Below are positions 38,845 through 47,556 of a DNA stretch of 64,000 bases, one piece after another. Each line of letters starts with the position of its first letter. The stretch's first letter is position 1. Below the pieces are notes generated by a model, which worked only from the letters and a program-made list of their open reading frames with translations, did no database searches and was not told the DNA's origin. This DNA is from Micromonospora ferruginea (lineage in GTDB: Bacteria > Actinomycetota > Actinomycetes > Mycobacteriales > Micromonosporaceae), in the NCBI RefSeq assembly GCF_013694245.2, contig NZ_CP059322.2, forward strand, positions 4,099,001 to 4,163,000, read 5' to 3'. A program made the translations under genes and the position numbers.

Positions 38845-40467
38845 TCAGGCCAGGTTCGACGACCGGGGGTACGCGTCGGTCGGGTCGGTCAGCACGTTGA
38901 CCAGGTACGGCACGCCGGCGTCGAACGCGCGGCCGAGCGCCGGGCCGAGGTCGGCGGCCTTCTCCACCGTCTCGCCCGCGCCGCCGAGCGCCTCGACCAC
39001 CCGGTCGTAGCGCAGGCCGGGCTGGAGGTCGGCGGCCACGTCGTAGCCGTACATGGCGCGCATCGGGTGCTTCTCCAGCCCCCAGATGCCGTTGTTGCCG
39101 ACCACGATCACCACCGGCAGCTTCTGCCGGGCCAGCGACTCCACGTCCATCAGCGAGAAGCCGGCCGCGCCGTCGCCCATCAGCACGCAGATCTGCCGGT
39201 CCGGGTGGCTGACCCGGGCGCCCATCGCGTAGCCCATGCCGGTGCCGAGGCAGCCGTACGGGCCGGGGTCGAGCCAGGTGCCGGGCTGGGCGGGTTCCAG
39301 GTACTTACCGGCGTACGAGACGAAGTCGCCGCCGTCGCCGATGGTGATGGCGTCCGGGGCGAGCACCTTGCGCAGCTCGCCGTAGACCCGGGCGGGCCGG
39401 ATCGGGTCGGTCTCCGCGCCCATCTCCTCGGCGTCGCGGGCCTTCGCCGCGTCCTCGGCGGTGCGCAGCTCGGCGATCCAGCCGGCGTGGTCGGCCCGGT
39501 CGCCGGCGTGCTCGGCGAACCCGCCGAGGATCAGCCGCAGGTCGCCGGCGGGCGCGGCGGCCGGCTGCACGTGCCCGGCGCGCTGGCTGGGCGCGTCCAC
39601 CACGTGCACGACCTTGGCGTCGCCGAAGTCGCCGAAGGAGAGCCGGAAGTCCAGCGGCGTGCCGATCACCACCACCACGTCGGCGCCCTTGAGCGCGACG
39701 CGGCGGGCCTTGGCGAACGCGAGCGGGTGCGTCGGCGGCAGCGCGCCCCGGCCCATCCCGTTGGTGAACACCGGCACCTGGAGGGACTCGGCGGCGGCGC
39801 GCAGGGCGTCGACGGCGTCCCCGGCGTACACGTCGGAGCCGGCGATGACCACCGGCCGGGACGCGCCGGCGATCAGGCGGGCCGCCTTCGCCACCTCGTC
39901 CGGGTCGGGTTCGATCGGGGCGGGCGGGGTGACCGCCGGCAGGTCGGCGTCGCCGACCGAGAAGACCGCCTCCAGCGGGAAGTCCAGGAAGACCGGACCG
40001 CGGTGCGGGGTGAGCGCGGTGGTCAGCGCCGCGGAGACGGCCCGCGGGATGTCGTCGGCGCTGAACACCGTCTCGGCGTGCTTGGTCACCGGCGCGACCA
40101 GCGGAAGGTGGTCCATCTCCTGGAGGCTGCCGGAGCCCCAGCGGAACTGCGGGGCCCGGCCGCCCATCACCAGCACCGGCGAGGCGTTGAAGAACGCGCT
40201 GGTCAGCCCGGAGACGCCGTTGGTGACGCCGGGGCCGGCGGTGAGCACGGCCAGGCCGGGGCGGCGCTGGAGCTTGGCCACCGCCTCGGCGGCGAACACG
40301 GCGGACTGCTCGTGCCGGACGTCGTAGAGCGGGAAGCCGGCCTTGTGCGCCGCGTCGTAGAGCGGGAAGACGTGCCCGCCGGACAGGGTGAACATCTCCC
40401 GTACGCCGTGCGCGCGCAGCGCCGCCAGCGCCAGCTCGCCGCCGTGCCCCTCGACGTGTTCCGTCAT
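38845..40467 (-). CDS. Thiamine-diphosphate enzyme, acetolactate synthase-like
   Basis: 540 residues in the three-domain ThDP fold. The catalytic Glu is in DVRHEQSAVFAAEA; the ThDP-Mg motif is GDGAAGFSLMDVESLARQKLPVVIVVGNNG. The central domain keeps the PVVIAGSDVYAG pattern. It could be a catabolic acetolactate synthase, a 2-hydroxyacyl-CoA lyase or another C-C lyase; the biosynthetic IlvB regulatory subunit is not nearby. The neighbouring enoyl-CoA hydratase (same strand, 72 bases upstream) would fit a role in acyl-CoA or hydroxy-acid breakdown, but this is inference. Confidence 0.88.
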   Translation of the reverse strand: MTEHVEGHGGELALAALRAHGVREMFTLSGGHVFPLYDAAHKAGFPLYDVRHEQSAVFAAEAVAKLQRRPGLAVLTAGPGVTNGVSGLTSAFFNASPVLVMGGRAPQFRWGSGSLQEMDHLPLVAPVTKHAETVFSADDIPRAVSAALTTALTPHRGPVFLDFPLEAVFSVGDADLPAVTPPAPIEPDPDEVAKAARLIAGASRPVVIAGSDVYAGDAVDALRAAAESLQVPVFTNGMGRGALPPTHPLAFAKARRVALKGADVVVVIGTPLDFRLSFGDFGDAKVVHVVDAPSQRAGHVQPAAAPAGDLRLILGGFAEHAGDRADHAGWIAELRTAEDAAKARDAEEMGAETDPIRPARVYGELRKVLAPDAITIGDGGDFVSYAGKYLEPAQPGTWLDPGPYGCLGTGMGYAMGARVSHPDRQICVLMGDGAAGFSLMDVESLARQKLPVVIVVGNNGIWGLEKHPMRAMYGYDVAADLQPGLRYDRVVEALGGAGETVEKAADLGPALGRAFDAGVPYLVNVLTDPTDAYPRSSNLA

Positions 40468-40539
40468 GCCACTCCCCTTCGTCGCGCGACCGGAGTCACA
40501 CGCTACTGGCCGGTAGACGAGATGTGAACAGCTCTCGCG

Positions 40540-41313
40540 TCAGCGGCCGGTGAAGCCGGGCTTGCGCTTCTCCACGAACGCGGCCATGCCCTCGCGCCGG
40601 TCGTCGGTGGCGAACAGCGCCGCGAAGAGCTGACTCTCCCACGCCAGGCCGGAGGTGAGGTCCATGTCCAGGCCGCCGTCGACCGCCGCCTTCGCCGCCC
40701 GCAACGCCTGCACCGGCCCGGTCAGGAACGGCTTCACGTACGCCAGCGCGGCGTCGTAGACCTCGGCGGCCGGGACCACCCGGTCGGCCAGGCCGATGCG
40801 CAGCGCCTCCTCGGCGTCGACCATCCGGCCGGTCATGATCAGGTCCTTGGCGCGCGCCGGACCGACCAGCCGGGCCAGCCGCTGGGTGCCGCCCGCACCC
40901 GGGATGATGCCCAGCTTGATCTCCGGCTGGCCGAGCTTGGCGTCGTCGGCCACGATCCGCCAGTCGCAGGCCAGCGCCAGCTCGCAGCCGCCGCCGAGCG
41001 CGTAGCCGGTGATCGCCGCGACCACCGGCTTGGGGATCCGGGCGATCGCGCCCAGCGCGCTGGACAGGTCGGCGGCCCGCTCCGCCATGTCCACGTAGGA
41101 CATGTCGGCCATCTCCTTGATGTCCGCGCCGGCCGCGAAGACCTTCTCGCCGCCGTACACGACGACCGCGCGGACCTCGCCGTCGGCGGTGGCCGCCGTC
41201 GCGGCGGCGCGCAACTCCTCCTGGACCTGCGTGTTCAGCGCGTTCATCGGCGGCCGCTCCAACCGGATGGTGCCGACGCCGTCCTTCACTTCCAGCCTGA
41301 CGAACTCGCCCAC
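40540..41313 (-). CDS. Enoyl-CoA hydratase/isomerase (crotonase family)
   Basis: 257 residues. [10 protein letters not shown] forms the CoA oxyanion hole; both catalytic glutamates are seen, in [12 protein letters not shown] and [19 protein letters not shown], so it should hydrate 2-enoyl-CoA esters. GTG at 41313 follows GAGG; a longer reading to 41418 adds an Arg-rich tail without support. Possibly cotranscribed with the ThDP enzyme downstream. May hand reduced equivalents to the EtfAB system through a dehydrogenase elsewhere. Confidence 0.94.
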   Translation of the reverse strand: MGEFVRLEVKDGVGTIRLERPPMNALNTQVQEELRAAATAATADGEVRAVVVYGGEKVFAAGADIKEMADMSYVDMAERAADLSSALGAIARIPKPVVAAITGYALGGGCELALACDWRIVADDAKLGQPEIKLGIIPGAGGTQRLARLVGPARAKDLIMTGRMVDAEEALRIGLADRVVPAAEVYDAALAYVKPFLTGPVQALRAAKAAVDGGLDMDLTSGLAWESQLFAALFATDDRREGMAAFVEKRKPGFTGR

Positions 41314-41410
41314 GCTGCCCTCACTTCCTCGTCGAAGTCGCGTGCCAACCTTACGACCCGCCTCGTTGGGGTAGACAGTGCGGTAGACGCCGGACACCGG
41401 GAGTGAGGCC

Positions 41411-41932
41411 ATGACCACCTACTACGACGACCGGTCGGTCCGGGTCACCTCCGCCGCCCTGCGGGTCGACGACCGCAGCTATCCGCTGGCCGAGCTGACC
41501 ATGGTGTGGCACCGGCGGGGCAGCCGCTCCTGGCGGGTGCTCGCCGGCCGGGGCGCGATCGGCGCCGCGCTCGCCGGGCCGCTGGTGGCCGCGCTGCTGG
41601 GCGTCGCGCTCGCGGTCTGGCTGCACCGCTCGCTGACCGTCACCATCGCCATCGTCGGCGCCTCCGTGCTGGTCGGCCTCGCCGTCGGGCCGCTCGCCGA
41701 CGTGCTCTTCGAGCACCTGGACCGCTCCTACGTGCGGGGCAGCCGGGAGCTGGAGATGTGGGCGACCTGGCGGGGCCGCCCGGTGCGGCTGCTCAGCACC
41801 GGCGACGCGCTGCGCTTCGGCCAGATCTACCGGGCGGTGCAGCGGGCCATCGAGCACGCGCCCGCCGCCGCGCCGGCTCAGAACGTGATCGGCTCGTCGG
41901 GCAGCAGGCCCAGCCCGCGCAGCAGGCCGTAG
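41411..41932 (+). CDS. DUF6232-like membrane protein 1
   Basis: 173 residues. [31 protein letters not shown] forms an N-terminal beta domain, two helices follow (about 52-95), and the C-terminal part ends with [20 protein letters not shown]. The same start and end motifs are in the gene at 42345, so the two are paralogues. Its 3' end overlaps the SnoaL-like gene on the other strand by 55 bases, and the last 20 residues differ from the paralogue. Function unknown. Confidence 0.82.
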   Translation: MTTYYDDRSVRVTSAALRVDDRSYPLAELTMVWHRRGSRSWRVLAGRGAIGAALAGPLVAALLGVALAVWLHRSLTVTIAIVGASVLVGLAVGPLADVLFEHLDRSYVRGSRELEMWATWRGRPVRLLSTGDALRFGQIYRAVQRAIEHAPAAAPAQNVIGSSGSRPSPRSRP

Positions 41933-42288
41933 GTGTCCTGCTCGCCCCAGAACTGCACGATCCGGCCGCCGGCCAGCCGGTACATCTTGCACGCGCTCTG
42001 CACCGTGGTCGCCCCGGTCGCGTCCCGCCGGTAGGTCTGCGCCATCGACACCACCACCCGGTCGCCGGCCGCGAAGATCTCCCGGATCTCCTGGTCGAGC
42101 ACGGTCAACCCGGGCGAGGAGACGGCCGCCTCCGGATAGCGCCGGCCGCGTACCGCCGTGCCGGAGCCGTAGATCTCCACGTCCTCGTCGACCACCTCGG
42201 CCAACTCGGCCAGGTCCTTCGTGACGAAGGTCCGCAGGTAGCGCCGGACCACCTCCACGTTGCGCGCCTGCTCGTCCCCGCCGGTCAT
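41878..42288 (-). CDS. SnoaL/NTF2-like protein
   Basis: 136 residues, cone-shaped NTF2 fold. EQARNVEVVRRYLRTFVTKDLAELAEVVDEDVEIYGSG at the start and [29 protein letters not shown] at the end are typical of polyketide-cyclase-like or ligand-binding members. Catalytic residues cannot be assigned. ATG 42288 is taken; a GTG at 42297 is also in frame. It sits between two DUF6232 paralogues on the opposite strand. Confidence 0.85.
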   Translation of the reverse strand: MTGGDEQARNVEVVRRYLRTFVTKDLAELAEVVDEDVEIYGSGTAVRGRRYPEAAVSSPGLTVLDQEIREIFAAGDRVVVSMAQTYRRDATGATTVQSACKMYRLAGGRIVQFWGEQDTYGLLRGLGLLPDEPITF

Positions 42289-42344
42289 GCCGGCCACGTT
42301 ACCGACAGGTTCCGCGCGCGCACGCCGAGTGGGTACGCTGATTT

Positions 42345-42827
42345 ATGACCCTCTATTACCGGGACGACGCGGTACAGGTCACCTCCCGGGCCATCCACGC
42401 CGGTGGACAGGTCGTACCGCTGGCCGACGTCACCTTCGTCTGGCACGCGCGGGGACGGACCACGGCGGCGGTCCGGGGTCGGGTGCTGGGTCGGGGCGTG
42501 CTGGTCCTGCTGCTGTCGCTGCCGCCGCTGGTGGCGCTGGTCTGCGTGCTCTCGCTGGCCTGGACGGCGCAGGACCGGGGCGACTGGAAACTGGCCCTGG
42601 TCATCGTGGCCGCGTTCGTGGTGGTCGGCCTGGCGCTCACCCCGTTCCTGGAGGTGCCGCTCGGCTGGCTGGACCGCTCCTACGAGCGCGGCAACCGGGT
42701 GCACGAGCTGTGGGTGCAGGTCCACGGGCGGGAGACGATGCTGGTCCGCACGCCCGACGCGCTACGGTTCGGGCAGATCTACCGGGCCGTGCAACGCGCC
42801 GTCGAACAACAGGGGGACCGACGATGA
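42345..42827 (+). CDS. DUF6232-like membrane protein 2
   Basis: 160 residues, paralogue of the 41411 gene: YYRDDAVQVTSRAIHAGGQVVPLADVTFVWHARG, two central helices, and [17 protein letters not shown] near the end. ATG at 42345. It overlaps the DoxX-like gene by four bases (ATGA) and is coupled to it. Function unknown. Confidence 0.85.
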   Translation: MTLYYRDDAVQVTSRAIHAGGQVVPLADVTFVWHARGRTTAAVRGRVLGRGVLVLLLSLPPLVALVCVLSLAWTAQDRGDWKLALVIVAAFVVVGLALTPFLEVPLGWLDRSYERGNRVHELWVQVHGRETMLVRTPDALRFGQIYRAVQRAVEQQGDRR

Positions 42828-43189
42828 CCCACCGTCGCGGCGAGGCCGTCGCGCTCGCCGGGCTGCTCGCCGCCGCGGGCGTCACCCATCTCGTCCGCCC
42901 CGGCTTCTACGACCCGATCGTGCCGCGCGTCCTGCCCGGGCCGGCCCGCTTCTGGACGTACGCCTCCGGGGTCGCGGAGTTGGCCGTGGCGGCGGCGGTG
43001 GCGCACCCGGCGACCCGCCGGCGCGGTGGCCTGGCCGCGGCGGCGCTGTTCACCGCGGTCCTGCCGGCGAACGCGCAGATGGCCTGGGACTGGCGCCGGC
43101 GCCGGCCGGCGAAGCGGGCGATCGCCTACGGCCGGGTGCCGATGCAGGCGCCGCTGATCTGGTGGGCGCTGCGGGTCGCCCGGTCATAA
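42824..43189 (+). CDS. DoxX-like membrane protein
   Basis: 121 residues with about four helices. GVTHLVRPGFYDPIVPRVLPGPARFWTYASGVAEL is the DoxX-type pattern. Members are small membrane proteins sometimes linked to thiol or quinone redox; here no such partner is seen. ATG 42824 overlaps the preceding stop. Confidence 0.85.
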   Translation: MTHRRGEAVALAGLLAAAGVTHLVRPGFYDPIVPRVLPGPARFWTYASGVAELAVAAAVAHPATRRRGGLAAAALFTAVLPANAQMAWDWRRRRPAKRAIAYGRVPMQAPLIWWALRVARS

Positions 43190-43284
43190 CGCCCCCGCGA
43201 TGGACCAACCGGGTTGTTACCCCCGGCGACCATCCCTGCTCTCCTGAGTGGACGTTCATGTCCATCGATCAGCAGGAGGGTGAC

Positions 43285-44196
43285 ATGTTGCGGAGACTCA
43301 CCGTCGCGGTCGCGGCGGCGCTCAGCCTGGCACTGCCGGCGACCGGCACCCCGGCCGGCGCCAGCGCGCCGGCCGACCCGTCCGCCCCCGGCCGGTACGC
43401 GGCCGGCTACGTCGACGCCACCGTCAGCGCCGCCGGGCGCTCCTTCTCGGCCCGGATCACCTACCCGGCCACCGCCGCCGGCAACGGCCAGCCGGTCGCC
43501 GCCGGACGGTTCCCGGCGATCGCGTTCGGCCACGGCTTCCTGCAGTCCGTGTCGAAGTACTCCTCGACGCTGTCGCACCTGGCGACCTGGGGCTTCATCG
43601 TCGTCGCCCCGACGTCGCAGGGCGGCTTGTCGCCCAACCACAGCGCCTTCGCCGACGACCTCAACGCGGCGTTGACCTGGACCGTGGCGCAGGACACCAC
43701 GAGCGGATCCCGGTTCGCCGGGCACGTGGACACCGCCCGGTTGGGCCTGTCCGGGCACTCCATGGGCGGCGGGGCGAGCATCCTGGCCGCGGCCCGCAAC
43801 CCGCGCGTGGTGACGGTGGCGAACCTGGCCGCCGCCGAGACCAACCCGTCCGCCGTCTCGGCCGCGGCCACCCTCACGATCCCGGTGCAGCTCGTCTCCG
43901 GCGACCGGGACGGCATCGCCCCGCCGGCCGACCACCAGCGCCCGATCTACGCCGCCAAGCCGCCGGCCAAGCAGCTCCGGACCATCAAGGGCGGCTCGCA
44001 CTGCGGCTTCATGGACAGCGGCTCGCTCTTCTGCGACAGCGGCTCGATCAGCCGCACGGTCCAGCTCCAGCTCACCCGGCGGCTGCTCACCGAGTGGTTC
44101 CTGCGGCACCTGGCCGGCGACACCGGCTACGACGACGCGGTCTGGGGCGACCCGGCCCGCACCGACCCGCAGGTGGTCTTCGAGGGCGTGCGCTGA
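43285..44196 (+). CDS. Secreted alpha/beta hydrolase, dienelactone-hydrolase/polyesterase-like
   Basis: 303 residues with a Sec signal peptide (cleavage near AGASA, about residue 28). The catalytic triad is visible: Ser in LSGHSMGGG, Asp in SGDRDGIAPP, His in KGGSHCGFM. The FGHGFLQS segment forms the oxyanion hole. Two cysteines near the C-terminus (SHCGFM, SLFCDS) could form a disulfide. The fold resembles actinobacterial cutinases and PETase-like polyesterases, but the substrate is not shown. ATG 43285 has AGGAGGG upstream; an in-frame ATG at 43258 is less likely. Confidence 0.9.
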   Translation: MLRRLTVAVAAALSLALPATGTPAGASAPADPSAPGRYAAGYVDATVSAAGRSFSARITYPATAAGNGQPVAAGRFPAIAFGHGFLQSVSKYSSTLSHLATWGFIVVAPTSQGGLSPNHSAFADDLNAALTWTVAQDTTSGSRFAGHVDTARLGLSGHSMGGGASILAAARNPRVVTVANLAAAETNPSAVSAAATLTIPVQLVSGDRDGIAPPADHQRPIYAAKPPAKQLRTIKGGSHCGFMDSGSLFCDSGSISRTVQLQLTRRLLTEWFLRHLAGDTGYDDAVWGDPARTDPQVVFEGVR

Positions 44197-44203
44197 GCCA
44201 CCG

Positions 44204-44228
44204 GCCGGGGCGGCGGGCCCGCCCCGGC
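44204..44228. terminator. Terminator between convergent hydrolase genes
   Basis: GCCGGGGCGG at 44204-44213 pairs with 44219-44228 around a five-base loop. It fills the gap between the rightward polyesterase-like gene and the leftward hydrolase-membrane fusion gene. Confidence 0.6.
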
Positions 44229-45719
44229 TCAGGCCAGCGGCAGCGTGGTGGCGATCGGCCAGGCGAGCAGCACCGCGCCGACCGCCGCCGGCAGCCACCG
44301 GGACGCGCCCCGCCGGCGCAGCACCCCGGCCCAGGCCGCCTGCCAGGCCACCAGCGCCGCGAACAGCGGCACCACCAACAGCACGAACCCGGGCGCCAGA
44401 CCGGTCACCGCCGCGCCGGCCAGCACCACCACGGCGATCCCGCCGACCGCCGCGTACCGGCCGCCCCGGCCCTCGGCGACCAGTTCGGCGCCGAGCAGGA
44501 AGACCAGGCAGCAGAACGCCACCAGGGGCAGCAGCCACCAGCGCGCCCCGACCGGCGCGGCCGAGGTGAACCCGAGGTGCAGCGGCAGCGCGACGGCGAG
44601 CGCCGCGTACCCGAGGAGCACCACCGCCGGCACGACGGCGCGCGACGGCCCGACGGTGGCCCCGGCCGGCGGCCGGTCGCGCCGGAACCACCGGTGCGCC
44701 ACCACCAGCAGCACGCCGGTGAGCAGCAGGAACACGGCGACGTGCCCGCCGACCGCGAGCGGCAGCCGGGCGGTCGGCAGCGGGGCGGCCAGCGCCACGC
44801 CGAGCCCGGTCGCCGCCACCGCCACCGCGAGCCACCACCATCCGGCCCCGCCGGTCGGCGCCTCCGGGGCCGCCGGCCGGTGGCGGAGCAGCAGCCCGGC
44901 CAGCGGTACGAAGCCGAGCCCCAGGCCGAGCAGGAGCAGCGCGGCGGCGGCCGGGCGGGTCAGCGGGGCGGGCGCCGGACCGCCGGGGCGGCCCGGGAAC
45001 GCGGCCACCACCGCGTCGTGGGTACGCGGCGCGAAGAGCACCGAGATGTGCTCGGTGCCGGGCGCCACCACCCGCTCCCGGGCGCCCGGTGGCGCACCGC
45101 GTGCCGCCTCCTCGGCGGCGCGCCGGAAGTCGGGGAACTCCAGCCCGCCCACCACCAGCGTCAGGCGCCCCGGCCAGCCGGCCGGCACGTCGCCGGCGTC
45201 GGGCAGCGAGATCGCCACGGTCCGGGCGATCTCCGGGTGGGCCACCGCGTAGCGGGTGACCGCGCCGGCACCCATCGAGTGCCCGACCAGCACGATCCGG
45301 TCCGGGTCGACGCCGGGGCGGCTGCGCAGCCAGGCCAGCGCCACGTCCAGGTCGTGCGAGAGGAGCGAGCGGGCCCGCTCGTCGTCCCGACCGGCCCCGG
45401 GCAGCCGGGACGGATTGGCGCCGTGCCCGGCGAAGTCGAGCAGCACCGCCACCGCGCCGTGCCGGGCCACCGAGTCGGCGAGCGGCCGCATCAGCCGGGC
45501 CGAGCCGGCGAAGCCGTGCGCGATCACCACCCCGGGCCGGCGGTCGTCGCCCGTTCCGGGCCGGCGTACCTCGGTGAGCGGCACGCCGGCGACGGTCGCC
45601 CGCTCGGTGCTCAGGCCGGCGTCCGCGTGGACCAGCAGGAGGGTGCCGAGCACGGCGGCGACCAGGGCGACCGCACCGGACGCGAGGAGTCGCCGTGGGG
45701 CCGGGCCGGGGGCGGGCAT
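44229..45719 (-). CDS. Alpha/beta hydrolase fused to a polytopic membrane domain
   Basis: 496 residues. One N-terminal helix (about 9-30), then an extracytoplasmic hydrolase (about 38-260) with VVIAHGFAGSARLM, the nucleophile motif LVGHSMGAGAV and a late His in GTEHISVLF. The remaining 230 residues form about seven membrane helices. The order is unusual: most such hydrolases are soluble or have one anchor. Possible roles are processing of lipids or cell-wall esters with transport, but this is inference. ATG 45719; divergent from the repeat protein gene. Confidence 0.85.
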   Translation of the reverse strand: MPAPGPAPRRLLASGAVALVAAVLGTLLLVHADAGLSTERATVAGVPLTEVRRPGTGDDRRPGVVIAHGFAGSARLMRPLADSVARHGAVAVLLDFAGHGANPSRLPGAGRDDERARSLLSHDLDVALAWLRSRPGVDPDRIVLVGHSMGAGAVTRYAVAHPEIARTVAISLPDAGDVPAGWPGRLTLVVGGLEFPDFRRAAEEAARGAPPGARERVVAPGTEHISVLFAPRTHDAVVAAFPGRPGGPAPAPLTRPAAAALLLLGLGLGFVPLAGLLLRHRPAAPEAPTGGAGWWWLAVAVAATGLGVALAAPLPTARLPLAVGGHVAVFLLLTGVLLVVAHRWFRRDRPPAGATVGPSRAVVPAVVLLGYAALAVALPLHLGFTSAAPVGARWWLLPLVAFCCLVFLLGAELVAEGRGGRYAAVGGIAVVVLAGAAVTGLAPGFVLLVVPLFAALVAWQAAWAGVLRRRGASRWLPAAVGAVLLAWPIATTLPLA

Positions 45720-45813
45720 GCCGGCACCCTACGCGGCGCGGCCCGCCCCCGGGAGGGCCGGCGTGACACGCGTCGCCGGGCACCGGTGGCCCGCCCGACG
45801 CACACTGGTCACC

Positions 45814-46572
45814 ATGGCGATCCCACTTCCCCGGCCCGGCGCCGTCGTCGGCCTCACCCGTTCCGCGCTGGACCAGGCGTTCGGTTCGGCCGCCGCGGTC
45901 GCGTCCGTGCCCGCCCGCGCCTTCGCCGTGCTCGACGACGTGGAGGCGCTGGTCCGGCGGATCAACGGGGTGGTCGACCGGATCGAGGGCACGCTCGACC
46001 GCACCGACCGGGTGCTCACCGACGCGGAGGGCGCGGTGCGCGAGGTGGCCGTGATCAGCGCCGCCGCCACCACCGCGATCGACACCGCGACCGAGGTGGC
46101 CGCCGCGGCCGCGGTGGTGGTCGGCGAGGCGGAGCGGGTCTCCGCCGCCGCCGGCACGGTGGTCGGCGAGGCCGACCGGGTGGCCCGGGCGGCGGCCGGC
46201 GTGGTCGCCGAGGCGGACACCGTGGCGGCCCGGGCCGCCGGCACGGTGGCCACCGCCGAGGCGGCGGCCGGCACCGCGACCGAGCTGCTGGGGGCGTACG
46301 AGGCGACGCTGCGCCGGGCCGCGCCGATGGCGGCCCGCTTCGTGGAGCAGCTCAGCCCGGAGGAGGTGACCGCCGCGATCCGGCTGGTCGACGAGCTGCC
46401 GAAGCTGAAGGAGCACCTCACCTCGGACGTGCTGCCGATCCTGGCCACCCTGGACCGGGTCGGCCCGGACCTGCACGACCTGCTGGACGTCACCCGCGAC
46501 CTCAAGCTCGCGGTGGCCGGCATCCCCGGCCTGGCGATGCTGCGCCGCCGCGGCGAGCGCGCGGAGGGGTAA
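45814..46572 (+). CDS. Ala-rich helical protein with 14-residue repeats
   Basis: 252 residues, no known family recognised. The centre (about 45-155) is a long amphipathic helix built from heptads; residues 98-153 are four 14-residue repeats of the form AAGTVVGEADRVAR. The C-terminal third (ETATELLGAYEATLRRAAP onward) is globular and contains LSPEEVTAAIRLVDELPKLKEHL. No signal peptide or clear membrane helix, so a cytoplasmic coiled-coil or surface-binding protein is likely. ATG 45814 has no ribosome site. A GC hairpin cluster begins immediately after its stop. Confidence 0.75.
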   Translation: MAIPLPRPGAVVGLTRSALDQAFGSAAAVASVPARAFAVLDDVEALVRRINGVVDRIEGTLDRTDRVLTDAEGAVREVAVISAAATTAIDTATEVAAAAAVVVGEAERVSAAAGTVVGEADRVARAAAGVVAEADTVAARAAGTVATAEAAAGTATELLGAYEATLRRAAPMAARFVEQLSPEEVTAAIRLVDELPKLKEHLTSDVLPILATLDRVGPDLHDLLDVTRDLKLAVAGIPGLAMLRRRGERAEG

Positions 46573-46650
46573 GGCGGGGCCCCCGCTTAACGCATTCGGT
46601 AGAGGCGGGGCCCCCGCCTAACCAGCGGCGTTAAGCGGGGCCCCCGCCTA
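46572..46650. repeat. GC hairpin repeat cluster, copy C
   Basis: Three blocks of GCGGGGCCCCCGC within 79 bases, the first two joined by TTAACGCATTCGGTAGAG and the third preceded by GCGTTAA. Each block is close to self-complementary. The restored stop codon of the ribokinase gene (46648-46650) lies inside the last block. Same family as 7092-7131 and 16299-16338. Confidence 0.8.
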
Positions 46651-47549
46651 ACGCCCGAGCGAAGCGAACAGCGCGTCGATCTCCGACCGGTGAGGCAGGG
46701 CCACCGACGCGCCGAGCTTGCGGACGCAGGCCGCCCCGGCCGCCGCCCCCAGCGCACCGCCTCGGCCAGGTCCCGCCCCTCACCCCAGGCCACCGCGAGC
46801 GCGGCGGTGAACGCGTCCCCGGCGGCGGTGGAGTCGACCACGTCCACCGGCACCGCCGGAACGTGCGTCGCCGGCCGGTCCCGGTCGACGTACCAGGCGC
46901 CGTCGCCGCCGAGCGTGAGCACCGCCCGGGGCACCAGGTCGAGCAACGCCGCCGGCTCGTCCCGGCCCCGGCCGGTCAGCGCCTGCGCCTCCGGCTCGTT
47001 GACCACCAGCAGGTCGGTGGCGGCCAGCAGTTCGGCCGGCAGCGATCGGGCCGGCGCCGCGTTGAGCACCACCCGGGTGCCGGCCGACCGGGCCGCCAGC
47101 GCCGCCTCGGTCACCGTCTCGACCGGCACCTCGAGCTGCGCGACCAGCACGTCCGCCTCGCGTACGGCGGTCAGCTCCGCCTCGGTCGGCGCGACGAACG
47201 CCTCGTTGGCGCCCGGGGTGACCAGGATGGCGTTCTCCCCCGCGCCGCCGACCATGACCAGGGCGACACCGGACGGGCCGTACGCCACCCGCAGGTGACC
47301 GGTGTCGACGCCGGCCGCGGTGATCCGGGCCCGCAGGGTGACGCCGAACGCGTCGGAGCCGATCGCGCCGAGGAAGACGCAGGAGGCGCCGGCGCGTACC
47401 GCGGCGACGGCCTGGTTGGCGCCCTTGCCGCCGGGGAGCATGACGAAGTCGGTGCCGAGCACCGTCTCACCCGGCCTCGGCAGCGCGGTGGCGGTGCCGA
47501 CCAGGTCCATGTTGGCGCTACCGACGACGGCGACGCGGGTCTGCGGCAT
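46648..47549 (-). pseudogene. rbsK: Ribokinase with an apparent one-base frameshift near the 3' end
   Basis: PfkB-family sugar kinase. GSANMDLVGTATALPRPGETV, LPGGKGANQAVAAVRAGA and DSTAAGDAFTAAL (catalytic Asp) are intact. After AEAVRWG the reading frame breaks at a C5 run (46746-46750 on the plus strand). Adding one base restores AAAGAACVRKLGASVALPHRS... to a TAG at 46650-46648, giving a normal 300-residue protein. As written, the frame continues through an Arg-rich tail and the hairpin repeats. A sequencing error in the homopolymer is as likely as a real mutation. Seven bases follow the ABC ATPase stop, so the two are cotranscribed. Confidence 0.8.
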
Positions 47550-47556
47550 GACAGGC

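Noticed and set aside
43126..46476. 1116-residue minus-strand ORF
   Set aside because: It overlaps three well-supported genes and is low-complexity Arg/Gly/Ala-rich shadow.
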